In this document: piece by piece, positions 10,990 through 21,490 of the stretch | Layout: the number at the start of each line of letters is the position of its first letter | Numbering within the stretch: position 1 is the stretch's first letter | DNA from: Cyclaneusma minus | Lineage: Eukaryota > Ascomycota > Leotiomycetes > Marthamycetales > Marthamycetaceae | Assembly (NCBI GenBank): GCA_037179335.1 | Contig: JAKZHN010000026.1 | Coordinates: 434,001-498,000, forward strand | Direction: 5' to 3' | DNA length: 64,000 nt | Made by a program: the position numbers and the translations under genes | Notes under the pieces: model-generated | Told to the model about the DNA's origin: nothing | Seen by the model: the letters and a program-made list of their open reading frames with translations, nothing else | Databases searched by the model: none

Positions 10990-12378
10990 TTAAAGATTAA
11001 TACCGAAAATGACGGGGACGTCTTGAGCAGAGTGAGGCAGCGCAAGAGTGAGGCTCTCGTCCGCGGCCTCGGCCTCAGCCTCTCGCTCCTTAAGGTTGAT
11101 GCTGGAAGGGTCGGGAATGGTCAAAACAGGGGTTACCTGAACGTTGATTGGAAGGGTCAGAGCCGCGAGGTCTCGCATGTGAACGGCACCAGTGGCGGCG
11201 ACCTTGGTGGTGGCAGTAGGAGCGACGTTCACGCTAGCGCTGGCAGAGATGGCGCGGAGGGCCACGGAGGCAGCAAGACCAATGGGGACGGAGGTTGATT
11301 TCGGGTCGCTGATGTGTCCGCTGACGGAGATGGCGACAGTGGGGACGGGCTCTGGGGCGGCATCGCGGAGACCGATGGAGGCGGAAGCAGCAATGAGCGT
11401 CGAGGTTGGTTTGGGGTTAACGCCCACGCTGGCAGAGATGGCGCGGAGGGCCACGGAGGCAGCAAGACCAAGGGGGGCGGAGGTTGATTTCGGGTCGCTG
11501 ATGTGTCCGCTGACGGAGATGGCGACGGTGGGGACGGGCTCTGGGGCGGCATCGCGGAGACCGATGGAGGCGGAAGCAGCAATGAGCTTCGAGGTTGTAA
11601 CGCCCACGCTGGCAGAGACACCACGAGCATGCACCATCATGGTCTCACCCGCAGCTCCAAGACCAGCGTTGACAGGCGTGGAGGAAGATACAGCGACCTT
11701 GGCGCTGGCGGAGACAAGAGCAGACTTGCTGGTCGTGGTAGCACGAGCAACAACCTTGGCAGTCTCACCAGCCGCACCAACCTGAACGGTAGGCTTGGAG
11801 GAAGAGGAGGAAGAGACTTTGACAAGAGCGGAGCTGGATGTGGCAGTGGACGAGTGGCTGCTTGACTTCTGGCTGCTGGTGGACGAGACAGCATGAAGAG
11901 CAAGGCCGTTGATGATACCACCAAGAACATTGGGAGCGGCGGTGGTCGAAGACTGGGCGCTTGTGCTCGAGGTGGATGGGGTTGCTTGACGTCTGCCGAT
12001 GGCAATGGTCTGCTTGGGCAGCGTAAGACCAAGGCCGTTGATGATACCACCAAGACCGTTGATGGCACCACCAAGAACATTGGGAGCGGCGGTGGTCGAA
12101 GACTGGGCGCTTGTGCTCGAGGTGGATGGGGTTGCTTGACGTCTGCCGATGGCAATGGTCTGCTTGGGCAGCGTAAGACCAAGGCCGTTGATGATACCAC
12201 CAAGAACATTGGGAGCGGCGGTGGTGGAAGACTGGGCGCTTGTGCTCGAGGATTCAGCACGAGCGCCCATGATGACATTCTCCACCGGCAGCTCAACATT
12301 GAGGGGACCGAGGAGGGGAAGGGCGTAAACATCGGAGTAGAGGGCCAGGGAAACAGCGAGGATCATGGAGTAACGCAT
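10990..12378 (-). CDS. Secreted repetitive Ser/Ala/Thr-rich protein with Kex2-type sites
   Basis: A 462-residue single-exon gene. It starts with a likely signal peptide (MRYSMILAVSLALYSDVYA, cut near residue 19-20). The N-terminal half carries three near-identical copies of a module containing APNVLGGIINGLGLTLPKQ and ending IAIGRRQATP. The RR pairs look like kexin cleavage sites and would free peptides that begin with Q. The middle is Ser/Thr-rich. The C-terminal half carries two 63-residue repeats (AISVSGHISDPKSTS, IAASASIGLRDAAPEPVP). At DNA level the repeats measure 129 or 150 bp (11,927-12,260) and 189 bp (11,229-11,630). The second N-terminal copy has an extra 21 nt, a sign of recent slippage. 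The layout recalls kexin-processed repetitive secreted proteins such as fungal repellents. No enzyme domain is present, and the function is unproven. Confidence 0.8.
   Translation of the reverse strand: MRYSMILAVSLALYSDVYALPLLGPLNVELPVENVIMGARAESSSTSAQSSTTAAPNVLGGIINGLGLTLPKQTIAIGRRQATPSTSSTSAQSSTTAAPNVLGGAINGLGGIINGLGLTLPKQTIAIGRRQATPSTSSTSAQSSTTAAPNVLGGIINGLALHAVSSTSSQKSSSHSSTATSSSALVKVSSSSSSKPTVQVGAAGETAKVVARATTTSKSALVSASAKVAVSSSTPVNAGLGAAGETMMVHARGVSASVGVTTSKLIAASASIGLRDAAPEPVPTVAISVSGHISDPKSTSAPLGLAASVALRAISASVGVNPKPTSTLIAASASIGLRDAAPEPVPTVAISVSGHISDPKSTSVPIGLAASVALRAISASASVNVAPTATTKVAATGAVHMRDLAALTLPINVQVTPVLTIPDPSSINLKEREAEAEAADESLTLALPHSAQDVPVIFGINL
11229..11630. repeat. Two in-frame 189-bp tandem repeats
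   Basis: The block starting CTGGCAGAGATGGCGCGGAG at 11,240 recurs at 11,429, an offset of 189 bp (63 codons). Copies are almost identical and lie inside the secreted-protein gene. Confidence 0.85.
11921..12260. repeat. Three in-frame repeats of 129-150 bp
   Basis: The string CAAGAACATTGGGAGCGGCG occurs at 11,922, 12,072 and 12,201. The spacings are 150 and 129 bp; the 21-bp difference is a duplicated seven-residue segment (GAINGLG). Confidence 0.88.
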
Positions 12379-12542
12379 TTTGGCGGTAGAGAGAGGGCGA
12401 GGTTAAGAACTTAGAGAAAGAAAGAACTAGGGACCAAGGATATGAATGAACGAGCCGGCTCGAGAGGACGCCTGGTGTGTCTGAAAGAACTGTAGATGGA
12501 GTGAGCTGAGACTTGTTCCTTCTTCGAGGATGGAAAGAAAGC

Positions 12543-12548
12543 TTTATA
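12543..12548 (-). promoter_or_regulatory. Likely TATA box of the secreted repeat-protein gene
   Basis: TATAAA on the minus strand lies about 165 bp upstream of the ATG at 12,378, in the context TGTATAAAGC. Position and sequence fit a core promoter; there is no experimental support. Confidence 0.4.
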
Positions 12549-14911
12549 CATCTTGACGCCCCGAGAAACATATCTCGATCGATTTGAGCAGCGCACGTTG
12601 TGTTCTCGACACTGCTAGAGTGAAATTTGAGTTTCTCCTGTCACGCTAGAGCTGGTACCTTCTTTCTCTCACTGGGGAAATGATCATTCCCCTGGTAAGA
12701 CTTGGAGTGGTTTGAAGTGACAAACCGACATATGGACTAGGCAAGCCCAAATTCAAGGTTGTGGGAGTGGGCCTGGCCTTCAGACTTAAATAGCCCGAGC
12801 CGTGGCTGTGCACAGACTGCTCTCGTCCCTTCTTCCGTAGCTGCAACCTGCAGCTAATAAGAGATATCTTGACTAATAAGAATATCAGGCATCTGAAAAC
12901 GAGTAGAAAGGGCACATCGATGAGTAGATCGCTCTGATGTTTGATCATATATAAACTTGCCAGCCTGTACAATGTCCTCGGCAACCATTCGGATGCTCTG
13001 AAGGATGGAATGTAGAACACAGAATCAAGGGTCCAGGGTCATCGAAGGTGCCGAGCTAGGGAGAAAGCTGGATCGCAGAAGACAGAGCTCGATCCTGGCG
13101 GCGGAGATTTCCAGATTTTGCGAACAGTTTTGGCTCGCTCGTATCTCGGATACTAGGGAGTAGGCACAAGATGAGAGACAGCAAGGCTTGAGAAAGCGCG
13201 GCAAGGCTTGCATCCACAGTGAACTGCTATTCACACCGGGCAGGGAATTATCCCACACATCTCTTCTCACGGGCCATACACATGTACATGCTTACATTCA
13301 ACCCAAAGTTCAGTCCGTGTTCGGATTTTATAAGTCCCAGATGCCGAGCACCTACCAAGCAGTGGTACGGACCGGGTGTCCCTCGAGATCAGCGAAGCGG
13401 GATCTTGTTGGAGGGACTCTCGAAGAAGGGGAGGGTTCCCGGAGTGGTACCTACCAACTGATAAGCAATGACGACCCTGAATGTGGAGCTATAGAAAGTC
13501 CTGCATTTGCAGCTCTCTTTCCTCTCATATTAGTCAATTTGGCTATGCAAGGAGGGGGGAATCGAGGATGTGTGGATGTACATCGAATCTTTCACAAGCC
13601 CACACCTTTATTAGCATCCCACAGACTTGCAGTCGTCGGACATAAACCTGATGGCTTGCACAACCTTCAACAAGGCAGTGCCAGTGTCAAAGAGCTCTCA
13701 ACAATCACCGTCCCAGCCCACTTGGCCATCGCCTCTAGCACTCCCCCTAAAGCCGCGGGACTCGGGCGGTCTGAGGACGGACTTGACGTTTAGTTCCTGT
13801 GGCAATACCGGCACCACTTTCCTCATCGACGCCTCCCGGTAATCGACTTCGCGGGAGTCACCCCCGGTAAGCTGTTCTGCAGCATTACGGGACAGGCTTG
13901 AAGGGAGCTCGGGAGTCGGGCACTTCCCTAAATTTAGGCATTTTGTAAACCAAGGATTCTCGAGTATAATGTGCAGACAAACGTTTGGAATTTGAAAGCT
14001 TTGCGCCATATTCCAAATATTGAAGCATCTCAACTATGATAGCCTGCGGGGAGGAGGAGCAAAGTTATGGAAGCCCGCTTTCTGGCAGGGTAAACACAGA
14101 CCTGGACCCCGGACGGCAGCATCCGAAGAGCTCTGTGTTGAAAGGGTCCCTTCGGAGATCGGTGCCAGGCAGTGGTTTCCAAGGAGGCACGGAAGACATT
14201 TTCGTAGAGCGACCGGTGCGAATTCGAAAGCGTTGCCATGCGCCTGGAACATTTCGCCTTCTTTTCGATGTCATTTCATAAAATGACCTCAAAATCTCGT
14301 GGCTGTGTGAGAATCGAGAACAGTCCTGGGCGTATGTGGGGAAATGACAAACTGAGGCATGAGGAAAATGCCATCCAGAATTGCTGATCTTGCGGTAAGG
14401 TCTGGCCCCTCGTAGTCTAGATCTCTCATCGCCACATGTCAGGGGTTGCCAAGTACCAACTGCAAGGGCTCAGCAAAAAGCACGGGACGACTTACTAGTA
14501 TAGCTCACTCTACTAGCTGCCGCAGATGGCGTATCTCCAGCTGCAGCCCAGTTACATTCGGGGCGGACCGCCCACCGAGGTATCTTGAATTCACTTTGAC
14601 AATTGGTACTGGTATTCTCCGGAGGCATGGGCCGCGAGGCGCTTGTGGCCGCGATTCGCAAACCTTATCCCAGAAAGCAAGGATCGTCGAAATTTCAAGG
14701 CTCAACTGACGGTCCGAGTGACGGATGAGGTTCATCCAACTGACGCCAACGAGAAACTTGGAAAATATGTGGGCGGGCGGCGGGCTTATGCACTCTAAAC
14801 TCGTGGAACCCACCAAACGGTGACCAAATTGCCTGAAAATCTTGAATTGCTACGACTTCAGCCTCATTTTCCATGATCGCGGCGGTGAGTCTCGAAGCCA
14901 CTCTCTATACC
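12549..14911. other. Intergenic, no supported gene
   Basis: Several frames of 60-200 codons exist, the longest at 13,188-13,793 (+). Their translations are compositionally random, have no recognisable domain and overlap frames of similar length on the other strand. Confidence 0.45.
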
Positions 14912-15290
14912 TTTCGCATTTTCGATTCTCATGCCGAGTCCCGGAGTAGCCACTATCCACATCAACTCTCCTACTCGAAGTTCGTGCCAAGTCTCGGAGC
15001 CCTGTAAATGCCTTTTCGCATTTCAATCCTCGTCCAGACTCTCGTAACCGCTATCCATACCTCGCTGTCAACGCTCGTGCTGAGTCCCGAAGCCGATGTC
15101 AATACCACAGGTACGTGCCTACGCACCCCACAAAGTGCAAGAAATATATTTCGCATTGGCCGCCCTGGTCATAGAGCCTCCTCTCTGCCGAGTCCGAGTC
15201 TTTCGAAGCCAGTATCCATACCACCGGTACGTACGTGCCCAGACACCCCACAATGTGCTGAAAAAGTGTACTTTCGCATTGATCGCCTTG
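14912..15290. repeat. Decayed minisatellite, unit 102-135 bp
   Basis: The anchor TTTCGCATT occurs at 14,912, 15,014, 15,149 and 15,272. Each copy is followed by forms of TGCCGAGTCCCGGAG, a form of CACTATCCACA and, in the last two full units, GGTACGTGCC...CACCCCACAA. The units are diverged. The array ends just beyond the 3' end of the G-patch gene. Confidence 0.6.
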
Positions 15291-15303
15291 GGCACTCTGA
15301 TCC

Positions 15304-18081
15304 CTAGACCCTCTTCTGCGCCATCTCAAGCAACCCATCACCCAACTTGACCGGCACACTGCTCTCACCCTTCCGATCCAGCACAAACACCACATGTCCC
15401 TTAAGCACGACCCTCACGCCCCCCTTCCCATCCCCTAACCCCGTAATCCTATACACAGGCCTCTCGGCACTCAAGTCGCCTCGCTGCGGTATCATAAACA
15501 GCGAATTGTCCGCACACCACGCCTCCACAGTATCCTTAAACGTCACCTCCACCTCTCCTCTCTTCCTCGGCTTCGGCTTCTCAGGTTCAGGCACCGCGAC
15601 GGCTTGTGGCTCATGGCGCTGCTGCTGCGATGAAGAGATCGGCGGTGGCAGTTTTGATACGTCGTCGCCAAGGTCCAAAGCAGCATTAATCAAGTCCGTG
15701 CCCTTCTGCCACTCCGCCTCCACGGCCGGCTCTTTTTTGACAGCATCCGGCAGCTCACTCTTCCACCACTTAAACCACTTTCCCACCTCCTCGTAATTAA
15801 CACCCGGGCTCGTAAGCCACTGATGCAACACATCGTGCCATTTAGGAAACATTGCCTGCACCAGTATCTGCGCAACATATCTTGAACTGATAACATCTGT
15901 CCAAGCAACCACATTTCGCAGAACATCTAAGTAAGGTTCTTGGTCCTGGGGGTCGATGTCGAACTCGTGCGATAGGTAGGAGGCGAGGTTGGGGAGGAGG
16001 TGGTTGAGGATTAGAGGCGTCCAGGTGTCGACGCGACTGGAGGGGCGGAGGACGGTTTTCCATTGAGAGAGTCCGGGGATCACGCCGCGGCTGAAATCCC
16101 AGGCGTCAATGAGTTCGCGGAATTTGCGTTTTACGTCGCTGACGAGGCCGACTGTGGCTTTCGGGTCTACTTGGTCGGGGAGGTATTGGAGCCATGGAAA
16201 TAACCAGATATGTGGTAGAGGAGTAGAGGACTTTTTGCTGCTGCTGCGCTTGGGATTCCAGGTGCTGACGGCTTCGCGGAGTTTGTTGAGGATAAGGTGG
16301 GAGATTAGTTGGGAGCGGATGAAGGCGGGGAGGAGGGGAGACCAGGTTTCGAGGAGGTTGAGGAGGGGGGTGGGGTGGTAGACGTCCCAGGTGCTGGTTG
16401 TTGCCGAGCGGACTTTGGGGAGCCAGAGCGTGTAGATCATGCTTTCGTAGGTAGTGGTGGCTTTAGTTCGTGATCGAATGTGACCATTTGTCTCTAATGG
16501 GTCGCCAAAACTCGTCGTACCTCTCGAAGGTTTGCCATTGACTCCCAGTATACTTGACAGAGCTTGAAGAGCTGAGGCAAACCCTTCCGGTGCGACACCC
16601 ATAAGCTTCGGGTCCTCTAAAGGCTGCCAACCCTCCGTAGCTTGACGCAAAAAGGGATGCACTGCAGCGACTGCAAGAGCAGATAGGTCTTCAATAGGAG
16701 TCTCGATCTTCGCAGCCTGTTGTAATATAGCAAAGACTGGATCCCACTGGCCATCAATGATTGCCCCTGACAGCTCCTGCATCAGACTGGCCACAGCCTG
16801 CGTTTGTTCCAAGTCCTTTTTCTGTTCATCGATAATTTGCTGCTGCTGTGTGATTTGCAACTCAGCCAATGCCTTCCGTTCTTCCAAGTTCTTCCACTCA
16901 TCCACGAAAGCACTCAGATCATGATGTGCTCTCCGTACCAGCTTCTTCGACTCCGCCTGCTCCGCCGTTTCAAAAGAAGGAGCAGCACCAGTCGGTGTCA
17001 TCAAGCCCGACGAGCTTGTCAGGAGTTTTTGCTGTGGCCCCGTCATATCCAGAATGGGTTTGAAAGTCTGCGGAATCGCCAAGCCAGGAGCCGCACTCTG
17101 GATATTCTGCAAGCTCAAGTATTTGGGTTTCGCTGCCCTCTTCGGCGTGCTCGTTCCACTATCACCACCGCCGAGTCTCTTCTCCGCCCTCGCCTTCTTC
17201 CTCCTCTTCTTTTCTTCTTCTTCCGAGTCCTCGATAACTTCGCCACGCAACGCAGCTTGTCTCTTCTCCTCATCCCGTTCCTGTTTCGTCTTCTCCTTCA
17301 CAGCACCCAAGCCCACACCCTGCGGTCTCAACTTCGTCTCAATAATCCCCGCTCTACCCTTCCCATCCTTTCCCAACCCCTCACCCTGCTTATATCCCAT
17401 CTTTGCCATCATTCTCTCCGCAAAGCTCATCGGAGCTCCTGTCTTATTCTTCGCCCCTTTTCCAGAAGCCGGAGTTCCAAAAGCACTCGGTCGCGATGTT
17501 TTCGGTGTTGATGCCTCTTTCTCCGCTTCTCTTTGGACAGCTTCTTCGCTCAGCACCGGCACTGCTTCCGAGGATGGCACGAATCCGCTTCCAAGACCGT
17601 ATGCCTGCCGTCTCGGAGTAGGCTTCTGTTCATCTTGAGCCGCAGTATCGTCTTGTCGCGCTTGTGAAAAGCCTTTGAACTTCATGCCACTTTTGAATCC
17701 CATGCCCAGGCTGAGCCCATCGTCTTCGTCGTCGTCCTCATCATCCTCGCCCGCATTGTCTCTCTGTGCGAATCCCTTGAACATAGGTCTCTCCTCCTCC
17801 TCCTCCATATCCCCATCATCCTCATCCCCATCTTCCACCTTCTTCGCCCCAGCACTAACAAACCCCACGCCCCCACTCCTCAACTTCCTCTCCTTCCTCT
17901 TCCACCTCGGCCCATCATCCTCACTCTCGGACCCAAAAACACCCAGCGCAGCCGCTTCTTTGGGGTCGCGACCGGTTCTGCGGCGTTTTCGTGGGTTGAA
18001 GTCGGCGAATTCTTCTTCGTTTTCGGATGATTCGGAGGAGGAGGAAGAGGCGCCCGCGAATGCGCTGGTGGTGCGCTGCAT
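15304..18081 (-). CDS. G-patch splicing factor of TFIP11/Ntr1 type
   Basis: A 925-residue single-exon protein. The N-terminus is acidic and Ser-rich with a basic cluster (PRKRRRTGR, residues 30-38, a likely nuclear signal). The G-patch lies at about residues 222-263, containing MMAKMGYKQGEGLGKDG. A Lys-rich segment follows, then a short coiled stretch near 400-435 (LEERKALAELQITQQQQIIDEQ). A long C-terminal GC-rich-factor/TFIP11 domain covers about 430-925 and includes IYTLWLPKVRS, FPKWHDVLHQWL and the WFKWWKSELP segment. Proteins of this type (human TFIP11, yeast Ntr1/Spp382) recruit and activate the helicase Prp43/DHX15 through the G-patch to take the spliced lariat complex apart. The ATG at 18,081 is the first in frame. 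Length matches the family. Role is inferred from family. Confidence 0.9.
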   Translation of the reverse strand: MQRTTSAFAGASSSSSESSENEEEFADFNPRKRRRTGRDPKEAAALGVFGSESEDDGPRWKRKERKLRSGGVGFVSAGAKKVEDGDEDDGDMEEEEERPMFKGFAQRDNAGEDDEDDDEDDGLSLGMGFKSGMKFKGFSQARQDDTAAQDEQKPTPRRQAYGLGSGFVPSSEAVPVLSEEAVQREAEKEASTPKTSRPSAFGTPASGKGAKNKTGAPMSFAERMMAKMGYKQGEGLGKDGKGRAGIIETKLRPQGVGLGAVKEKTKQERDEEKRQAALRGEVIEDSEEEEKKRRKKARAEKRLGGGDSGTSTPKRAAKPKYLSLQNIQSAAPGLAIPQTFKPILDMTGPQQKLLTSSSGLMTPTGAAPSFETAEQAESKKLVRRAHHDLSAFVDEWKNLEERKALAELQITQQQQIIDEQKKDLEQTQAVASLMQELSGAIIDGQWDPVFAILQQAAKIETPIEDLSALAVAAVHPFLRQATEGWQPLEDPKLMGVAPEGFASALQALSSILGVNGKPSRGTTSFGDPLETNGHIRSRTKATTTYESMIYTLWLPKVRSATTSTWDVYHPTPLLNLLETWSPLLPAFIRSQLISHLILNKLREAVSTWNPKRSSSKKSSTPLPHIWLFPWLQYLPDQVDPKATVGLVSDVKRKFRELIDAWDFSRGVIPGLSQWKTVLRPSSRVDTWTPLILNHLLPNLASYLSHEFDIDPQDQEPYLDVLRNVVAWTDVISSRYVAQILVQAMFPKWHDVLHQWLTSPGVNYEEVGKWFKWWKSELPDAVKKEPAVEAEWQKGTDLINAALDLGDDVSKLPPPISSSQQQRHEPQAVAVPEPEKPKPRKRGEVEVTFKDTVEAWCADNSLFMIPQRGDLSAERPVYRITGLGDGKGGVRVVLKGHVVFVLDRKGESSVPVKLGDGLLEMAQKRV

Positions 18082-18817
18082 TTTTGGAGTGGATGGGTTG
18101 TGGTTTGGGAAGGTGGGAAGATGCGATTTTTGGAGAGCTTGAAGTGACCTAGGCAGCGCGAGGCGATGATGGAAATCGCGACTTCAATAGAGCTGCGAGG
18201 CTGAAGTCCGTGCGCTTTGAGATTTTGGGACGCGCTATGGGGAACGAGGGCTGCCGGATGCGCAGATTCTGGGGTAGGAAGAGATTGCGACTTGAGTTTC
18301 TAGAACTGTTTTGAAACAGAAATTGAAATCTTCAATGCTTGACGGAATGGTTTTCAATCGCGGAGAATACTAAGTGACTTATTTTCGTTTTCCTTTTGGC
18401 GCTAGCATAGGGTGAATAATCCTCAGTTCTCAGCCTCCCCATAATCCAGATGCTGTCGGCCTGGGCCACTAAAAGGAGTCCAAAGGTCGGAGTACAACTG
18501 TTTACAACTGTTTACGATTCTGATTATTACGAAGCTCTCTGCTTTCTAGGGTCTGTGTCTGTCAATTGGCCTTGATTAAAAAAGCTCCGTACGAGCTTCG
18601 TAGAGTCCCATTATATACAGTTCTCAATTCACCGTACCCAGACCACACAGCCAGTTCCATCCAATGATTAAGCACAAGAAGGAGCCCCTGGATATCATAA
18701 CTCTCACTAAAACTCCAACTCCGCCTTTTCCATGACGCTCCTTAGCAATGCCCGGGTATAGTACGTATGCGAACTTTCTACCTGCGCCTAAAACAACCCT
18801 TTTCATAGCGCCATTCA
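18082..18817. other. Intergenic between G-patch and LIS1 genes
   Basis: It holds the promoter of the G-patch gene and the 3' flank of LIS1. No gene is seen. Confidence 0.5.
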
Positions 18818-20320
18818 TCATGATGCAAAGACTCGCACGTTCAAATCCACGCTCCCAGTAGCGATCACACACCGTATGCTGACCTGCTTCGCTTCCTCCT
18901 TCTTGCTCGTACCATTCGTAGCCGCTCCGTTCGTATTGCCATTCGTGGTCGGTACGTCTTTGATTACGCCAGGTGCCCAGCGTATGCAGCTGACGAAGTG
19001 GCCATGAGCGTCGTCCAATGTCTTCACCAACTTTCCCTCCTGTGCCAAGTCCCAGCAGCGTAATGTCTTGTCGTCCGCGACGCTGAATAAGTACTTGCCA
19101 CCCGGATGGAACACCAGACCTCTGACCCAGTTATCGTGGCCAACTAGTGTCTTGATCAAAGTACCTCGCGAATCCCATAGCCTAATCGTCTTATCCCTAG
19201 AACCGGTAGCGCAGAATTCGCCGGAGCTGTTTGCTGGAGGCGGTCTTTTGTAGCCGGCTAGAGTTGCTAAATGGCCGTATGCTGCTGGGGGTGCGAATAC
19301 GCAGCATTCTATCGTGTGGTCGTGGCCTATCATGGTGGCTTTTGGTTCTCCGGAGACTGCGTCCCAAATCCGTGCTGTCTGGTCGGCGCCGGCTGAGAGA
19401 AGCCACCTGCCATCGAAAGAAGGTGAAACATCGCGCACCCAGTCTGCGTGGCCTCGTATGGTCTTGACGCAGTAACCTGACGTTACATCCCATACCCTCA
19501 GCGTCTTGTCTCGACTTGCCGATACCAGGAGATTACCTGATAAAGGCGAGCCCGCTGATCCGCTTGGTACAAAGCGCACAGCAGATACGGAGTGATCGTG
19601 GCCTGGTAGCGTTCGGATGTTCTTGTATTCGTCGCTTGGGTCCCATAATTTGATGGTCAGGTCGCTGGAACAGGATGCCAGTAAGGTACCGCCTCTTGGG
19701 CCGCCGAAATCGACGTCCAAGACTGCTTTTGTGTGCCCTTTTACGGTCCGTTCTAGCTCTCCGAGCTCCCAATCCCATATTTTGATTGTGTAGTCCTCGG
19801 ATCCAGAGGCCAGGGAGGAGAAAACTGGGTGAAATGCGACGCAGGTGACGGGGTCTCGATGCGATTGTAAGGTATGCCGTGCTGGTGATCTTGGAAGCCA
19901 TGTGGTAGGATCTTGATTTCGTTTTGAGAGAGATGTTGGAGTTGCTGAATCAAGTTCGTTCTGCAGACTCGCGCACTTTGCCTCTAATTCAAAGATCTTG
20001 GGGCAGTGTCAGTGGAGTGATCGAGTAGCACATAGCAACTGTACCGCGCCCGCAACATACCTTCTTTTGCAAGCGCACCACACTTGTCCATTTCTTCTCC
20101 AAGAGCCCCTCATACTTTTTACTTGTAGCAGCATTGAAGGTCTCCTCGCCAATGTTTACTTCCTCTCGCAAAGCAGCAGCAGTGTTGGGTAGGTTGACGG
20201 AAGTCAGGTAGGCTATCATGGACTTGTGTCTAGAGAACCAGTCAGCACCGATATCTGTGAGCAAGCAAGAAGACAGTCTAACAATTCCTCAGCCTGGCGG
20301 CCAGTTAATATCTGGCTCAT
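18818..20320 (-). CDS. nudF: LIS1/NudF (PAC1) dynein regulator
   Basis: Three exons on the minus strand: 20,283-20,320, 20,061-20,229 and 18,818-19,996, with introns of 53 and 64 nt. Together they encode 461 residues. The first 38-nt exon gives MSQILTGRQAEEL and would be missed without splice reasoning. The LisH dimerisation motif follows (HKSMIAYLTSVNLPNT, about residues 14-29). Then come a short coiled coil (about 58-85) and seven WD40 repeats with GH...WD spacing, for example SGSEDYTIKIWD and SASRDKTLRVWD. The ending CVIATGSVDLNVRVFAS is typical of fungal LIS1. The protein binds the dynein motor domain and is needed for nuclear migration and spindle positioning. The first intron uses donor GTTAGA, less usual than GTAAGT, but the frame joins perfectly. 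Confidence 0.95.
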
Positions 20321-21490
20321 GGCGAAAGCGGGAGATACATGAAGCTCCTAGAAGGGCGATTGGGAAGTATGGCTTGCTGCTGAGCTTTCTAGTAGTGGCG
20401 GGGAATTGCGTGCGGTGATAAACACGTCGGTTCTCTGCAATGTAAGAGCGGGCGAGAAGGAAGTTGGGCATCGGCGACTGAAGCGTGAAGTTGTGAAATA
20501 GAAGTACCACGAAGTCGGTCTTAGAGATGCGCCTATCCACAAGGCTGCGTGGCTTAGCCGTCCTAGCTGCGGAAAGAGGACAATTGATGGATCACCGAGC
20601 TCTGAGACAAAATGTAAGAGTTTGTGCGATGTTTTAGTGCTACAGTGATGGAGCGAAAAGAATAGCGTTTCTGCGACAGTTCTGCACAGGGTGCGACGGC
20701 GTTATTTTGGCGGTTTATTGTCCCGCCAGCCCTGAATGACGTCCAGCTAGTGCACGGTGCACGCTGACACCCTGCCAAAAAAGCCTAAAGAGCGGCTTCA
20801 GGCACAGCAGTTCGTGGCGCCCAACTTTATGCTGAGGTTGTGGAAGCCAAATCAAGTAGTCGGGGAAATACCAGAGATGCAAAGACGCGGAGATTTTGAG
20901 TCCTCGAAAATAACCGAATTAAATGAGAGAACTCATAATCATTTAGAAAGACACATTCGTGATTGTATCGAGTGCAAAATAAATTCCCAGCATCGAAGCA
21001 TCAAGAAATCCTTGTTACTGTGGCTACGCGAAGTCAAGCCACTATTTTTGCCGCGAAGTGACTTGATCGGCTGCCAAACACTCCTAAAATTCATGATACC
21101 CTTCCTCCTCCAACGCGACCCACCATCTACTGTTCCACAAATTCGCAGCCAAAGCCGCTCAAGCCGACACTTGACCTGCACCTCAATAAAGCGACGAGCC
21201 CGTTTACTTTTGACTGCCGCCCGCTTGTCATACCCCTCGACTGCAGCAAACGCCAGCGTCACAATCCTTTTGGACGGCCCCTTTGAACCCTTACCAGGAC
21301 AACTGTACGCACCCGCCCCCGTCTGAGATTTGTGAGCGGCCAGCTTCTTGTGCTGCTCTTTCTTCCTGTCTTGTCGCGCTCGTTCGGCGTCCTACAGCCC
21401 AAGAGAAACCCTCGGAGCAACCGACAAAGGGAAGCTAACGAGGCGCATTGCTGACCCTGATCCAAGCAAGCATCCCCGAGACTCTCCAAG
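20321..21490. other. Shared upstream region of LIS1 and the TOG-protein gene
   Basis: The two genes are divergent, so this 1.17-kb stretch must hold both promoters. An open frame at 20,757-21,326 has no recognisable domain, and I do not call it a gene. Confidence 0.5.

Noticed and set aside
10990..11110. KEREAEAEA near the C-terminus of the secreted repeat protein, recalling mating-pheromone precursors
   Set aside because: The basic site is K-E-R and not KR, and no pheromone-like repeated peptide follows.
13188..13793. Plus-strand open frame of 201 codons
   Set aside because: Composition looks random, no family resemblance, no supporting splice or promoter signals.
20757..21326. Plus-strand open frame of 189 codons upstream of the TOG gene
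   Set aside because: It lies in the expected shared promoter region and shows no domain.
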